Origin: Scleropages formosus
Lineage: Eukaryota > Chordata > Actinopteri > Osteoglossiformes > Osteoglossidae
DNA length: 64,000 nt
Reading direction: 5' to 3'
Assembly: GCF_900964775.1 (NCBI RefSeq)
Contig: NC_041815.1
Location: 8,273,443-8,337,442 of the forward strand
Shown: positions 33,746-45,959 of the stretch, piece after piece
How the letters are laid out: each line of letters begins with the position of its first letter
Position numbering within the stretch: position 1 is the first letter of the stretch
The notes under the pieces: generated by a model
Database searches by the model: none
What the model saw: the letters and a program-made list of their open reading frames with translations, nothing else
Told to the model about the DNA's origin: nothing
Position numbers and translations under genes: made by a program

Positions 33746-36700
33746 TGTTATGGCAAATAAAGGAGGCTGAACCCAAGTGCACAATCATTTATTCAGTACC
33801 AAAGGATTAGACGTGATCTCATGGTCAGGGACAGGTCAAGGACAGACATATGGCTGGTCAATCGGTGAACTGAGCGGAGAGGAGGATCTGAAGTCATGGT
33901 TGGGGGGCAAGGCGGGTGGTCGTTACTAAAAAGACATGGAACGGAACTGGGGAATAATGAGAAACAGGAGTTGGAAAAGGTGAGGTAGGTTAGAAAGGAC
34001 AGTGGGGACAGTTGTCTCAAATAATATGCTGCACCTGGGAAGTGGTAGAATGGGGGTTTTTGTAGACTAGTGCTCCAGTTGAACTCAGGTGCTTAATTGA
34101 AGCCTATCCTGTGGAGGCTTGGGTCAGAGAATTGTGTGTATATTTCGCCCAAGGTTAGCATCATGTCCACTGTTGTGGCTTCTCTGTACAATAACTATGA
34201 AGGAACCGGCTGATGTCCTGTTGGAGCCATTCTACTTGTCCATTCGCCTGGGGATGATACCCCGACGTTTGGCTCACATTCACTCCCAACTTCCGCCAGA
34301 AGGCTTTCCACACCCAGGAGGTGAATTGAGGTCCTCGGTCAGTCACGATGTCCTCTGGTAAGCCGAAGAGGCGAAACACGTGGAGGAAGAGGAGCTCGGC
34401 TGTTTCCAAGGCTGTAGGGAGCTTGGGGAGAGGTACCAGATGGCAGGCCTTGGAGAGCCTATCGATGATGGTCAGTATAGTGGTCTTACCTTCGGAACTG
34501 GGGAGATATTTGAGGAAGTCCAGGGTGATGTGGGACCACGGGTGATTAGGCACCGGCAGGGGTTCCAGGAGTCCCCCGGGCTTCTGAGTCGACGGTTTGA
34601 CTTGGGTGCAGATCCTGCAAGCCTGAATGAAGTCTTGCACATCCTCTGGTAGGGATGGTCACCAAAAGTATATCTGCAGAAGAGTCTGGATTTTGCTGAA
34701 CCGTGGGTGCCCAGCCACAGGATGATTGTGGGCCCACTGCAGAATGGTGGGGCGCATGCTGGTGGGAACATATTGTTTTCCGGCGGGCTTACCCAGCGGT
34801 TCCGGTTCGGCTGCCTGGGCTTGGGCGAGGTCTTTGTGGAAGTCCCATTGCACAAGTGCTACGATGCAGGTCCTAGGTAGGATGAACTCTGGGGTTCATT
34901 TGGTTGGCTCTTGCTCATGCATTCGTGACAGGGCATCCGTCTTGGTGTTCTTACTGCCGGGCCTGTAGGTCACAATGAAATTAAAACGAGTCAAGAAGAG
35001 GGCCCACCTGGCTTGTTGGGGGTTCAAATGTCGGGCAGTTTGTGAATATTCCAAGTTCTTGTGGTTAGTGAAGACGACAAAGGGGTGTCTGGCCCCCTCG
35101 ACCCAGTGCCTCCACTCTTCCAGGGCATGTTTGACCGCCAGAAGCTCCCGGCTTCCGATGTCGTAGTTATGCTCGGCCTGGGACAATTTTTGGGAAAAGA
35201 AGGCACAGGGGCCCCCTGGCGTTGAGAGAGCATGGCTCCTACCCCCGTTTCGGAGGCATTGACCTCCGTGACAAACTGCAACTCTGGATTCGGGTGATGG
35301 AGGATGGGCGCTGACGTAAATTAGTGTTTCAGGGTATTGAAGGCTCGTTAAGCCTCCTCTGTCCAGGGGAGCCGAGCCTTCTTGCTGGCGGCGAATGCAG
35401 TTAAAGGGGTGGCAACAGTACTGAAACCCTTATAAAGTGGCGTTAAAAGTTGGCAAATCCCAGGAACCGTTGTAGAGCCTTCACGGTCAGAGGATGAGGA
35501 CACTGGAGGACGGTTCTTACCTTGCCTGAGTCTATGGCGAATCTGTCGCTGCTGAGCACGAATCCCAGGAACGAGACTTGTGTCTGATGGAACTGGCACT
35601 TTTCCTCTTTAACGAAGAGGCGATGTTGAAGCAACCGACGTAGGACTTGCCGCACGTGTGACACATGCTGTTCCATGGACTGGGAATAGATCAGAATATC
35701 ATCTTGGTAGACCAGAACACCATGATTCACCAGGTCTCTTAGGAGATGGTTAACAAAGGCCTGAAACACACTGGGCGCATTAGAAAGACCGAAAGGCATA
35801 ACCAAGTACGCGTAGTGACCAAGGGCGGTACTGAAGGCGGGCTTCCACTCGTCACGCTCTCAGATCCTGATTAAGTTATAAACACTTCGAAGGTCCAACT
35901 TCGTGAATCACTTGGCACAGTGGACGTGTTCTAGAGCGGCTGTGATTAGAGGCAATGGGTGTGGGTACCGGACAGTTATACGGTTCAACCCCCTATAGTC
36001 TATACAGGAATGGAGGCCACCGCCTTTCTTCTCAATTAAAAAGAACCCAGCTGCAGCAGGAGAGGTGGACGGACGCATTATACCTGCGGCCAGTGCCTCG
36101 GTTTTGTATTGCTGCATGGCCTCTTGTTCAGGCAGAGACAGGGGGTAGACCCAGCCTCGAGGGGGCGGTGGGTTGTAGTCCCCGGGACAAGGTCAATGGC
36201 ACAGTCCCAGAGTCGGTGCGGATGTAGTGCGGCAGTAGTACGGAGGCCTGCTCCTTCCTAAAGACCTCCACCAGGTCTTGATATTCCCTCGGGATGTTCA
36301 CTTGCTGGGGAGAGTTTGAACACTCGACAGAGGTGGCTCTGCATGGCAACCACAAACAGTTCTCATCACACTGAGGTCCCCAAGCCACCAGTTCCCCTGT
36401 ACTCCATCGGAAGATGGGGTCATGCAGGGCGAGCCATGGAAAACCGAGAATAACTGGTACCTCGGGCAAAGCGATGAGATAGAACTGCAGATTTTCTTTG
36501 TGGCAGGCCTCCACCTCCAAGTGCAAGGGCTCGGTCCAGGTATTGACGAACCCTTGTCCCAGTGGCTGCCTATCGAGTGTGCTCACTCTCAGCCGGACAT
36601 TCCACCAGCGCTGCGGAATGCTGTTTTTATTCACAAAGCTTGCATCCATGAAACAGCCCACAGCTCCCAAATCAACGAGGGCATGTGTCGTAACAGTGCG

Positions 36701-38039
36701 TTCCCCCCCAGGACAAGACTATGGGAACTGTGAGACAGTTACACCGCAATGTCCTATTCACCTTAGGCTCTGAGCGGGCCGGACAGTCGGCACAGAAATA
36801 TCTGGAGCTCCAACAATAGAGAATTAAACGGTCCCGGAGTCTGCGCTGTCATTCTTCAGGGGTGATTGGGCCGTGTCCGACCTGCATGGGCTCCGACTCG
36901 GCTCGGTTAGCGGAGGACCCTTCCATGGCCGGCTTCGGACGAGGGCTTCGATCCTGTGTGAGATTGTCCAGCATCGCCACCGTCTTGATAAAGCGATCGA
37001 GCATCCAGTTTTCTCCACTAAAGGCCAGCTCCCTTTTCAACCCGGGGTTCAAGCCGTGATGGAACTGGGCTAATAGAGCAGTTTTGATCCAGCCACTCCA
37101 CTCAGCCAAGGTCCGGAATTCAACCGCATAGTCAGCAACACACCGGTCGCCTTGGCTGTGCTCTATGAGGCGTTCACTGGCGATCTGGTCTTTGTTAGGA
37201 AGCCCAAACATCACTTGGAAGCGTGCCTTGAAATCCTGGTAGGAGCCCTTGGAACAGCTCCCCCATGCGGCAGTGGCCCAATCCAGAACTCAGCCAGTCA
37301 GGAGAGAGGGAGATCATGTAAGTAATCCGGCTCTGGTCAGAGTGATAAACCTGTGGCAGACTGACGAAGATGAGTTCACACTGCATAAGGAACCCAGAAC
37401 AACAAGACGGGGTGCCATCATACCTTACCGGAGTTGCCAGCCGCGGATTTTGTTCTGGAAGTCGGGGGGGGGGTTGGTGGTCATTCCAGGCCAGTTCTGG
37501 TGGTAGCATCAGTATCCCCCATTCGTGTAAAGCGCTTACCAGATCCTGAAAGGCTTCCTTCAGGTGGTTTAATGTGTCTGACCGTGTGTTACCAGCAATG
37601 CCCTCTGGGAGGCAAATGCATGCTGGAAGCGCTCTTGCTCCGCTGGGTCCGAAGCTGGGAACCTTCTGTTATGTTTTCCTCTTGGAACTCAGACGCCCGG
37701 CCCAAGTACGGGGCTCACAATGTTTTAATCAAGGAAAATACAAAACTCATCAAAAAACAGGCAGGGGTCACCAAGGCACGAATGTAGGCAAAAGGAGAAT
37801 CCTGTAGGCAGGAGGTCGAAGAGATACCAGGAGGACTTGAAGAGACGGGAGACGGGTTCGGGAACAAAGGTAAGGAGATTGGGAAACAGGGGTGAGAAGG
37901 AGAGCAGATGCAATACACAGATGACTAGCAAGGCTGAACTAAGGCTTTGCGTCTTGTTGCGCTCTGAGCTCACACTTATGCGGGTGTCCCGTGATCCACT
38001 GCCAGTGTTCCTTGTTGCGTGGACATGGAGGGTGTGACA
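33746..38039 (-). mobile_element. Ty3/gypsy (sushi-like) retrotransposon fossil, copy 2
   Basis: Same element as 11379-15688 with the same order of parts on the minus strand: right terminal repeat (about 37665-38039), gag (about 36790-37660), pol with protease, reverse transcriptase, RNase H and integrase (about 34135-36770), and an LTR-like left end. About two differences in a 500-base stretch compared by eye. Both flanks also match for kilobases, so it was copied by DNA duplication and is not a second insertion. Several breaks interrupt it; inactive. Confidence 0.88.
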
Positions 38040-38056
38040 GTTGTTAAATACAGTTT

Positions 38057-38296
38057 TGTACAGCCCCAATTCCAAAAAAATGGGACAGTATGAAAAAACA
38101 TAATGAAAACAAAAAGAGGTGATTTGTAAATTTACTTAGATTTGTTCTCAAACAAAAACTAAAAAGATAAGGTATTTCATGTTTTACCTAATCAGCTGCA
38201 TTGTTTTTTGAAGATATACGCTTATTCTGAAATCGTCTGCAACACGTTCCAAAAAAATTGGAACAGTCGAGTGTTTACCTCTTTAACATCATAATG

Positions 38297-38340
<44 letters not shown>

Positions 38341-39122
38341 TTTCAGAACCACTTGTCCCATACAGGGTCGCGGGGAACCAGTGCCAGTCCGTCGCAAGGC
38401 ACCCCAAGCGGGACTCGAACCCTAGACCCACCAGAGAGCAGGACCGTGGTCCAGCCCACTGCGCCCCCCCATAATGTCTTTCAGTAACACTTATTAATGA
38501 TTTGGGCACTGAAGACACCAGTTGGTTAAGTTTAGCAAGTAGAATTTTGCCCCATTCATCCATTATGTAGGTCTTCAGCTATGCAATTGCACAGGACTTT
38601 CGTTGATGTATTTTGTGCTTCATAATGTGCAGCACACTCTCAGTCGGAGACATGTCAGGAGTGCAGGCAGGCCAATCTAGTTCTAGTACTCTGCTTAAGC
38701 AGCCATGCACTTTTAATCCAAGAAGAATGTGCTTTGGCATTGTCCTGTAGGAAAATGTAGGGACGTCCCTGGAGAAAAATGGCATCTGGATGGCATCTGG
38801 ATGGTTTGTATTTTTCTACATTAATGGTGCCCTCATAGATACAAAATTTACCCATACCATGAGCACTGACACATCCCCATATCGTGACATGCACTGGCTT
38901 TCGAACCACTGATATCAGCTTGGATGGCCCTTTTCCTCTTTGGCCCAAAGAACATGACAGCTGTTTTTTCCAAACCTATTTTAATTTCTGACTTGTCAGA
39001 CCACAAACATGAGTGTACTGCGGTACTGTCTGTCAAAGATAACACCGAGCCCAGAGAAGCCAGCGGTGCTTCTAGACAGTGTGGATTTATAGGTTCTGCT
39101 TTGCAAAAGACTGCCAGAAACA
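38057..39122 (-). mobile_element. Tc1-type DNA transposon, truncated (unit 4)
   Basis: Twin of 15707-16775, with the same broken transposase pieces and nested SINE-1. Confidence 0.85.
38302..38470 (-). repeat. SINE-1 inside Tc1 copy
   Basis: Same insertion as 15950-16122, with CATAATGTCTTTC on both sides. Confidence 0.88.
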
Positions 39123-39231
39123 CAAATACGTACTCTTCATTCTCACTCAAGATGTTATCCAGGACATAGAGCTCCCAGGTCCAAGCCAGTCCTTCAGAGC
39201 TGAACTCTTGTTTACTCTTGTCTTTAACCAG

Positions 39232-39377
39232 AGAGCCAGCAGTCCACCAAGGGAATACAGAACAGCAGATTTAAGCAGCAGGAGGTCAGACTTGTTGGAG
39301 TTTCAGGAACCTGAAAGTGAAGAAGGCTTTGGTTTTGGACTGTAGGACCTACAGCATTCAACAGTGGAACCTGGAAT
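39232..39377 (+). promoter_or_regulatory. Candidate 5' noncoding exon of OR-A4
   Basis: 146 bases with the same splice-like edges as units 2 and 3. Confidence 0.4.
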
Positions 39378-39807
39378 GTAAAACACTTTTGCCATTTTTT
39401 TATTTCTGTCTGTACGAAAAAGAAAACGCATCATGCTCTTTGTATGATTTATTTCTTGTGAATTATATAGATTGCAAGATCAGATATAAAAGGAATCCTG
39501 GACTGCCTTTTCAGAATCATTAATATTATCAATCAATAATCATTTCAAAACATAATTATTACTTAGATAAGTATAGTTTTTAACTTTTTATAGTGTTTAA
39601 TATGTATGTATCATGTATATCAATGTTTGGGTACATGGCCCTTAAAAGTAGCGGAGAAAGTTCTGTTGTATACCTGTAGTTAAAACTTGAACGTGCACAG
39701 CTGTTTGTGCTTTATGAGTTATATTTTGAAATAATGCTTTTTAGAATACATGAAATAAAGTAACTGCTAGATACTAATTGAAACATTTACTTTCCCGCTT
39801 TATCGAG
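39378..39807 (+). other. Upstream spacer / candidate intron of OR-A4
   Basis: Conserved AT-rich spacer ending CTTTATCGAG; no gene. Confidence 0.45.
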
Positions 39808-39839
39808 GTGTTTTTGAAAGTGCCATACTGTTCAGCAAG

Positions 39840-40784
39840 ATGTCGGAATATGCAGCAAGAAATATCTCTCACACGGACTTCATATTAAGTGGCTTCTCTG
39901 GATCCAGAGAGTGGAAACAACTTCTCTTCATCCCATTTTTCCTCTTGTTTGTAATGTCAGTCACTGCAAACTCCATGATTATATTTATAATCTTATCTCA
40001 CAGGGCTCTGCATTCTCCAATGTACCTGCTGATTTGTGTGATGGCTTTTGTCGATCTGGTTATACCAATATTCTTTGTTCCAAATATGCTCTTTAATCTC
40101 CTGTTTAACTGGAACCATATTTCTCTGATGGGTTGCCTGGTTCAGATGTTCTGCATTCTCTTTTTTCAAACAGTGCAGACTACTATCTTGCTGTGGATGG
40201 CCCTGGATCGTTTCTACGCCATCTGCACTCCACTCCATTACAATGAACACATGAGATTCTCTGCATTCCTGAAATTTGTTATTATATTGTTGCTCAGAAA
40301 TGCAGTTTTCATTTCAGCAATAGTTGGCCTAGCTCGATCTTTGTCATATTGCCAGTCCAATGAGATTAAGCACTGCTTCTGTGAACACATGGCATTGGTC
40401 ACCCTTGCATGTGGTTCCATATATGTTAACAGTGTTGTAGGACTATGTGCTGCTTTCTTCACCTTAGCAGCTGATGTCCTTTTCATTGTGTTTTCCTATG
40501 TTAGAATATTTGTCTCTCTGTTTAAATCAGGCAGACCTAGTCAAAAAGCACTCAGTACATGCATCACTCATATTATTGTCATGTTTGTGGGTTTAATTTT
40601 TGCCTTAACATCGTTCCTTTCCTACAGAATAAAAAATGACATGTCATCAAACAGTCATATGACGATCAGCACAATGTATTTGCTTTTGCCTGCCTGTTTA
40701 AATCCAATAATTTATGGTATCAGGACAAAAGAAATAAGACAGCAAGTAATGAAAGTAATGAAGTATGGAAAAAAGTCCCCATAA
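39840..40784 (+). CDS. Odorant receptor OR-A4 (fish class I type), intact
   Basis: A 314-residue seven-helix odorant receptor with the full set of landmarks (NIS 8-10, N44, LHSPMY 57-62, D72, C99, MALDRF 120-125, cysteines 171/179/181/191, KALSTC 236-241, NPIIYG 288-293). It is the most divergent of the OR-A2/3/4 trio. Changes: L107 and T111 in helix 3, L150-L151 in place of Pro-Met in helix 4, S193 in place of Pro in loop 2, A204 and the F215/V217/F218 set in helix 5. Residues 222-314 are identical to OR-A2 and OR-A3. These changes sit where odorant contacts are expected in this family, so altered ligand preference is plausible but not shown. Confidence 0.96.
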   Translation: MSEYAARNISHTDFILSGFSGSREWKQLLFIPFFLLFVMSVTANSMIIFIILSHRALHSPMYLLICVMAFVDLVIPIFFVPNMLFNLLFNWNHISLMGCLVQMFCILFFQTVQTTILLWMALDRFYAICTPLHYNEHMRFSAFLKFVIILLLRNAVFISAIVGLARSLSYCQSNEIKHCFCEHMALVTLACGSIYVNSVVGLCAAFFTLAADVLFIVFSYVRIFVSLFKSGRPSQKALSTCITHIIVMFVGLIFALTSFLSYRIKNDMSSNSHMTISTMYLLLPACLNPIIYGIRTKEIRQQVMKVMKYGKKSP

Positions 40785-42330
40785 GACTCAAGTAAGCCAG
40801 CTGAAATAAAAAGATACTGATTTACAAACATGTATCTTAACTGTATTTCTGAAATATCTTTTTAAGATGCACATGTTTGGTTGGTTATTACATACTGTTA
40901 ACTTGAAATGTTCTCATGAGAGAAATAATCTTAAAAATGATTTATATGTATTTCTTGCATAAGTCAATGGATCAAAACAATAAAGCAAGCTGTGACACAT
41001 CCTGAAAAAATAGTTTTGCCATTTTTGTCATATTTCTGGGAACTTTCCATTTTTTCAACAAAACAGAAAAAAACAGAACATATCCTTATGCGTCACTGTT
41101 AGTGGTTACAACACCAGATCATTCTGTTGCACAAATGATTCAGCAAAATAGTAAGAATATTATATTGTAAAAAACAATACAGGCAATCAATAATACACAG
41201 AGCAGTCAGGAAACTTAAGTCAACAGCTTTCATAAATTGAAGTTCATGAACTACGGGTAATTTTACACGGTGCTGTTTGGTCGAGGAGGCATGCTGTGCA
41301 GCAAAGATCAGGTCTGTCAGCAGCATGTATGGAGATGAGCTGACCATCCTTTTTCCTCTGTCTGTTGTGGCTTAAGTTTGTAGCTCTTACACAAGGTTGT
41401 CAAGACGAAGGCTGATGGAGTTATTTAATAGGCTTATTAATATGTACTAGTAGTTGAATGCAAAGGTTGCTGCTTTGAGGGTACTTAGCCAAAATTGCTC
41501 TAGTAAAATTTTGTTGTTGTATAAATGGGTAAATAGTTGTAGGCTGCTTTGGAGAAAAGTGTCACATAAATGAATAAATGTAAATGTAGTTATGCGGCAT
41601 TTTAAGACGAGATACGGATTAACACACATCTCAGTTGTGCTCAGGCAGGACAATCCACATACTGGATAGTTCCCTGATGATGAAGGAGGCATAGTATCAG
41701 GCAAAGGAGCAATTTCTGGGTACATTGCTTAGGAACGCTGGCTCTTTCATTCATTCATGTCAGACATGTTCGAAAAAAGGAGGACAGGCAGATTGAATTG
41801 GAAGACAAGGTGCCACTATTATTCCCCACCTCTAACTCTAGATTACTTGCCATGTTTAAAGGATCCTTCGCAGTCACACAGTGAGTAAGGGATGTAGATT
41901 ATGAGGTCAATAAGAATGACAGGGTAATAGTTGGATCATCTCACTTCGTTAAAAAATCAGTATAGCTAAATTCACACATTCCTTGCAATGCCTAACTTGG
42001 ACAAAGTCGAACATGGAATACTGGCTTTCCTCTCAGCACAAGCATGATTTACTGACATTCTGGAATAAGCAAACACAGAATTCTAGTGTGTTAAGTCTCG
42101 CATTTTACTTCGATTTCTAAAACACTTGCATCTGCACTGGACTATGCATCTTGTTTAATATGGTTCAAATCTCAACGTAGGTGCAAAAATAGGCAGGTGG
42201 GAGAAGTCATGACCACGTATGTCTTATCCTCTATCTCCCCACCACAACCCCACATTATTGAAAGGTTACACCCTAAATCTCAGTGTCAATTTTTTCTCTG
42301 TCAAACACGTTTCAGATAAAGATACCCTGG
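40785..42330 (+). repeat. Duplicated 3' flank and spacer, unit 4
   Basis: Matches units 2 and 3; from about 41600 it shares unit-3 variants (GGATTAACACACATCTC, CAATTTCTGGGTACATTGC). AATAAA at 40979-40984; SINE-3 piece at about 41456-41588. No gene. Confidence 0.6.
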
Positions 42331-42547
42331 TTTGGAGCATTACATTTCTGTCACATAACACCAGCATTGACATTGCAACAGACATTAACATCTTTTTAGG
42401 TATAGGTATACTGTACATAATCTTTCCTGATACTGTGAACCCCATTATTTGAGTCTGGACCAAGGAAATAAGGAATGTCATTCTAAAAATGTTCAAGGTG
42501 AGGTCACATAAAATGAAAAATATAAATGTGTCAGCAGTGAAAGTTTA
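42331..42547 (+). pseudogene. OR-B remnant, unit 4
   Basis: Shorter than in units 1 and 3. The start codon and first codons are gone (GATACCCTGGTTTGGAGCAT replaces them), leaving helix 6-7 text and the same TGA at NPIIYG. A second loss on top of the shared internal deletion is the simplest reading. Confidence 0.88.
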
Positions 42548-42595
42548 ATCTTGGTGCATCAGCAACTTTTCCCAATGAAAAGCTTCAACTGATAA

Positions 42596-42823
42596 CACAC
42601 ACACACACACACACACACACTGTCTGTCCCATACGGGGAGCCAGAGCCTAACCCGGCAACACGGGGCGTAAGGCTAGAGTGGGAGGGGACACACCCAGGA
42701 CAGGACGCCAGTCCGCCTCAAGGCACCCCAAGCGGGACTCAAACCCCAGACCCACTGGAGAGCACAACCCACTCCAACCCACTGCCCCACTGCGCCACTG
42801 CACCACCACACCACCGCACCCCC
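42596..42823 (-). repeat. SINE-1 after OR-B remnant (unit 4)
   Basis: Same insertion as 8378-8596 and 30741-30965. Confidence 0.92.
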
Positions 42824-43145
42824 TCTTCAACTGATTACACAATGAATATAGTCTTACAGCACAGTTGAAAGTTCAGTAGGAGCTGCGAAAGAAGTTAGTC
42901 AGATTTCCACAGTATATTAAAAGAATTCATTCTTTTACAATGGCTGGTCATTTGAAATATACAGTATAAAGAAAAAACACGAATATTAATAAAAAAAACA
43001 TGAATTTTCAGGAGGAAAACATTTTCCAATGCTGAATGTGAATTATTATGTGATCATATATTAGAAAACGTTGACAAAATTAGCTAGAGCAGAAACTCAC
43101 TCGCATTAAATCAATGCCTTTACATTTGTACAAATTTTATTTGAA
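42824..43145 (+). repeat. Duplicated flank, unit 4
   Basis: Equivalent to 8597-8916; no gene. Confidence 0.6.
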
Positions 43146-43479
43146 GGCCACAGCAAGTAGCGCTGCTGTCTCACAGCGCCTCGGTGGTGTGAGGGGACGT
43201 GGGTTCGATCCCTGCTCAGTCTGTGTGGAGTTTGCATGTCCCCCCCTGTCTGTATGGGTTCCCTCCTACTGTCCAAAGACATGATGTTCAGGTTCTCCAT
43301 AGTGTGAGAGTAACACAGAGAGAGTATGTTCCACTGGTGTATGGAGGAGTGACCCATTGTTAGTATTGTATCTAGCAGTGTAAGTAACCTTGGTGAATAA
43401 GGTGTGTGGGCTGATAACACTACAGAGAGTTCACTGGAAGTCACTTTGGAGAAAAGCATCTGCTAAATAAATGTAACGT
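43146..43479 (+). repeat. V-SINE-like element, unit 4
   Basis: Same insertion as at 8917. Confidence 0.85.
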
Positions 43480-44963
43480 ATTATGATATGGCTTTGGCTT
43501 TAATTTCAGCTGTAGGCCTAAGTCTGAATAACACCTGTATTTTGCAAGGTGAACCATCAGAAGAAACATCACTTGTGAAAAGTCAAAAGTTTCAACTCAA
43601 GCTCAATTTTCTTTCAAGCTGAAGTACCAACTTCTGGTGAAATAGTCTGAAGAAAAAAGATATTTTTTTATAACACAAACATATTTTTAGCTCGTTTTAA
43701 GAACTTGTTTAAAGCCCATCATGTAAACTTAAAAATGGCATTTTATTTTGATGTATAATATAACAATGAAGTCTGAAACCATTGCTCATCTTCCAGGCAT
43801 GCAGGGCCTTTCTGAGAGCAAAACTGCCCGCTGTCGATAAGTAGAACGATGGTCCTGTGTTTCTGTCTGAAGCTCCTCTTCTAGGGAATACCATAGGTAA
43901 TAAAAAGGGAAATCTTAGGGACTCAATGCACAGCACACAACAGATACGTAATGAGGACCAGTGATAAACAAGGATGTGTCCTAATCACTTCTTGCACCAC
44001 TGTTAACACAATTAGGCTGCAACTTTTAAATGACTAGCAGAAGGAGAAACAACACTCATGGGCAATCCTTGAGGGCAGAAAACTACTTCCATCAAAACAC
44101 TTGAGCCTAATTTTTCAAAACCCTTATACATTAATCAGGGAACACTTGTTAAAGAGAGTACCAATTTGGGAAAAACGAAACAACCCAGGAAATCAGGACA
44201 ATACACACAGAAACACAGATCAGGTTCTTCGTTTCATGCAGCTGTAAGTGTGATCGGTGCTCAGTAATTTTATGGCTTTTAACAGTGTCATAAGAGTTGT
44301 GTACAGACTAATACCAAAGAGATTTTACTGTGTAAGATTGCTGCCAATTGTTACAACAAGTGGCAAATTTCCAAAGATATAAATATTTCCCAGTTTCCCG
44401 CTTTCAGCTGTATTTTCTTCACTTTTCCCTTCATTTTGCTCAATGTATTTTTGTTGTGTAACAAATGTCACCAGTGATTACAATGCTAGGTGGTTAATGT
44501 CAATAAAACATGAATATAGGACTTGCTCCACACGTGTCAATCAATAATGAGACAGAAAAACTGCCTGTTTGCAAGATGATTCTCTCAACAGTGAGCATTA
44601 AACAAAACCAGAGATAATGCCTTTTTATTTTCACCTACTTTATACTTGTTGTAATCTTAACGTATCTCAAAGTCCATTTACATATTACAATGAGCCTTTC
44701 AAAGTATACTTGTAGCTGCAAAAAGATTTACAGAACTTAACCAGATCTATAAATGAATTCATCTAGTTGATGCTATTCTCCAAAGTAATAAGCTGGTGGG
44801 AGGCACCACATGAGCAGAGGTTGTCTGAAAACTGTTTTAGAGGACGGCGTGGGAAGTGGTTTTTGGTTTTTTACAGTTTCACATGAAAGGGTTCTCTTGG
44901 TTTAACTAAATCTTCGTTATAATTATTACAGCTGCTGTTGAATGTAACTTTTGGAAACATGGG
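43480..44963 (+). repeat. Duplicated 3' module, unit 4
   Basis: Starts unit-1-like and becomes unit-2-like between about 43560 and 43930 (GGACTCAATGCACAG, ATGACTAGCAG, GGCAATCCTTG shared with unit 2). No gene. Confidence 0.6.
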
Positions 44964-45088
44964 GGCAGTTGATAGTGTAGTGTAATATGTTGCTCCCTTT
45001 GGATATGAAGGATGCGGAATCAAATCCTGAGTACTGGTGTAGTATACATGACTGGATTTAAATTTAGATTCTCTGTATGCCTTTATAA
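44964..45088 (+). repeat. SINE-3-like fragment and junction
   Basis: Partial copy of the 10855-11045 element (GGGGGCAGTTGATAGTGTAG, AATCAAATCCTGAGTAC), then array sequence up to the SINE-1. Confidence 0.5.
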
Positions 45089-45301
45089 GGGCGGTGGTGC
45101 AGTGGGTTGGAGCGGGTCCTGCCTTCCGGTGGGTCTGGGGTTCAAGTCCTGCTTGGGGTGCCTTGTGACGGACTGGCGTCCCATCCTGGGTGTGTCTCCT
45201 CCCTCTCCGGCCTTACGCCCTGTGTTGCCAGGTAGGCTCCAGTTCCCCACGACCCCGTATGGGACAAGCGGTTCAGAAAGTGTGTGTGTGTGTGTGCGCG
45301 T
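45089..45301 (+). repeat. SINE-1
   Basis: Head slightly shortened; tail runs into a TG repeat. Same insertion as 24636-24846 judging by the right flank. Confidence 0.88.
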
Positions 45302-45420
45302 GCCTTTATGTGTACGGATAATTAAAAGTGCAATATAATGCAGACAATTTTAAAGTGAGAGCAAGTAGTAAAGATTTTCAGGTTTTTCCAAGCTCCCCTT
45401 ACTCTTTTGAAGACGGCAAC

Positions 45421-45813
45421 TGTCATGACCACACCCGCACTTCAACCAGTAGTACCTGGCTCTGATTAAGCACCTGGCACCTTCAATCAGAGCAATCAGC
45501 TACAAAAGACACTTCTCAGCCTCTTCCCAGTTGTGGAATCTCTTTGAAACTACTGTCCTCTCTGTGCTCATAGCACTCACCATGGTCCATGTCCTGTTCC
45601 CCTTCGTCCTTGACTCCCGTTCTTCGTTCCTTGGCTCCTGACCATTCACCTTGTTTCTCGACTTGATCCACGGTTCTTCGCTTTCACCCTAATCACCAAT
45701 CAACCGACCATTCACCTGTCCTTGACAATAAGAACAAGTCTCTCCACTTGGCCTTAAATGAACGATCCTGCAGTTGGGTCCTGCTTTCCCCATGTCCTTT
45801 GCTCTGCAGGACA
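45421..45813 (+). mobile_element. Solo LTR-like element, 393 bp (copy 2)
   Basis: Twin of 24974-25366, with ends TGTCATGACC and CAGGACA. Confidence 0.55.
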
Positions 45814-45959
45814 GTAACAACATCAAAATCACTGTTGTTAAAATCAGCATTAAATGTGTCTTGTGCCAAATGTCTCACATTATACAGCTATTTTTACATA
45901 CACGACAACTTGTATTTGGCATGGCAAACAGAGGAGGCTGAACCCCAGTGCAGTGCCAA

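Noticed and set aside
33746-38039. Second gypsy copy as an independent recent insertion
   Set aside because: Kilobases of matching flank on both sides show that it was copied within the 22 kb block.
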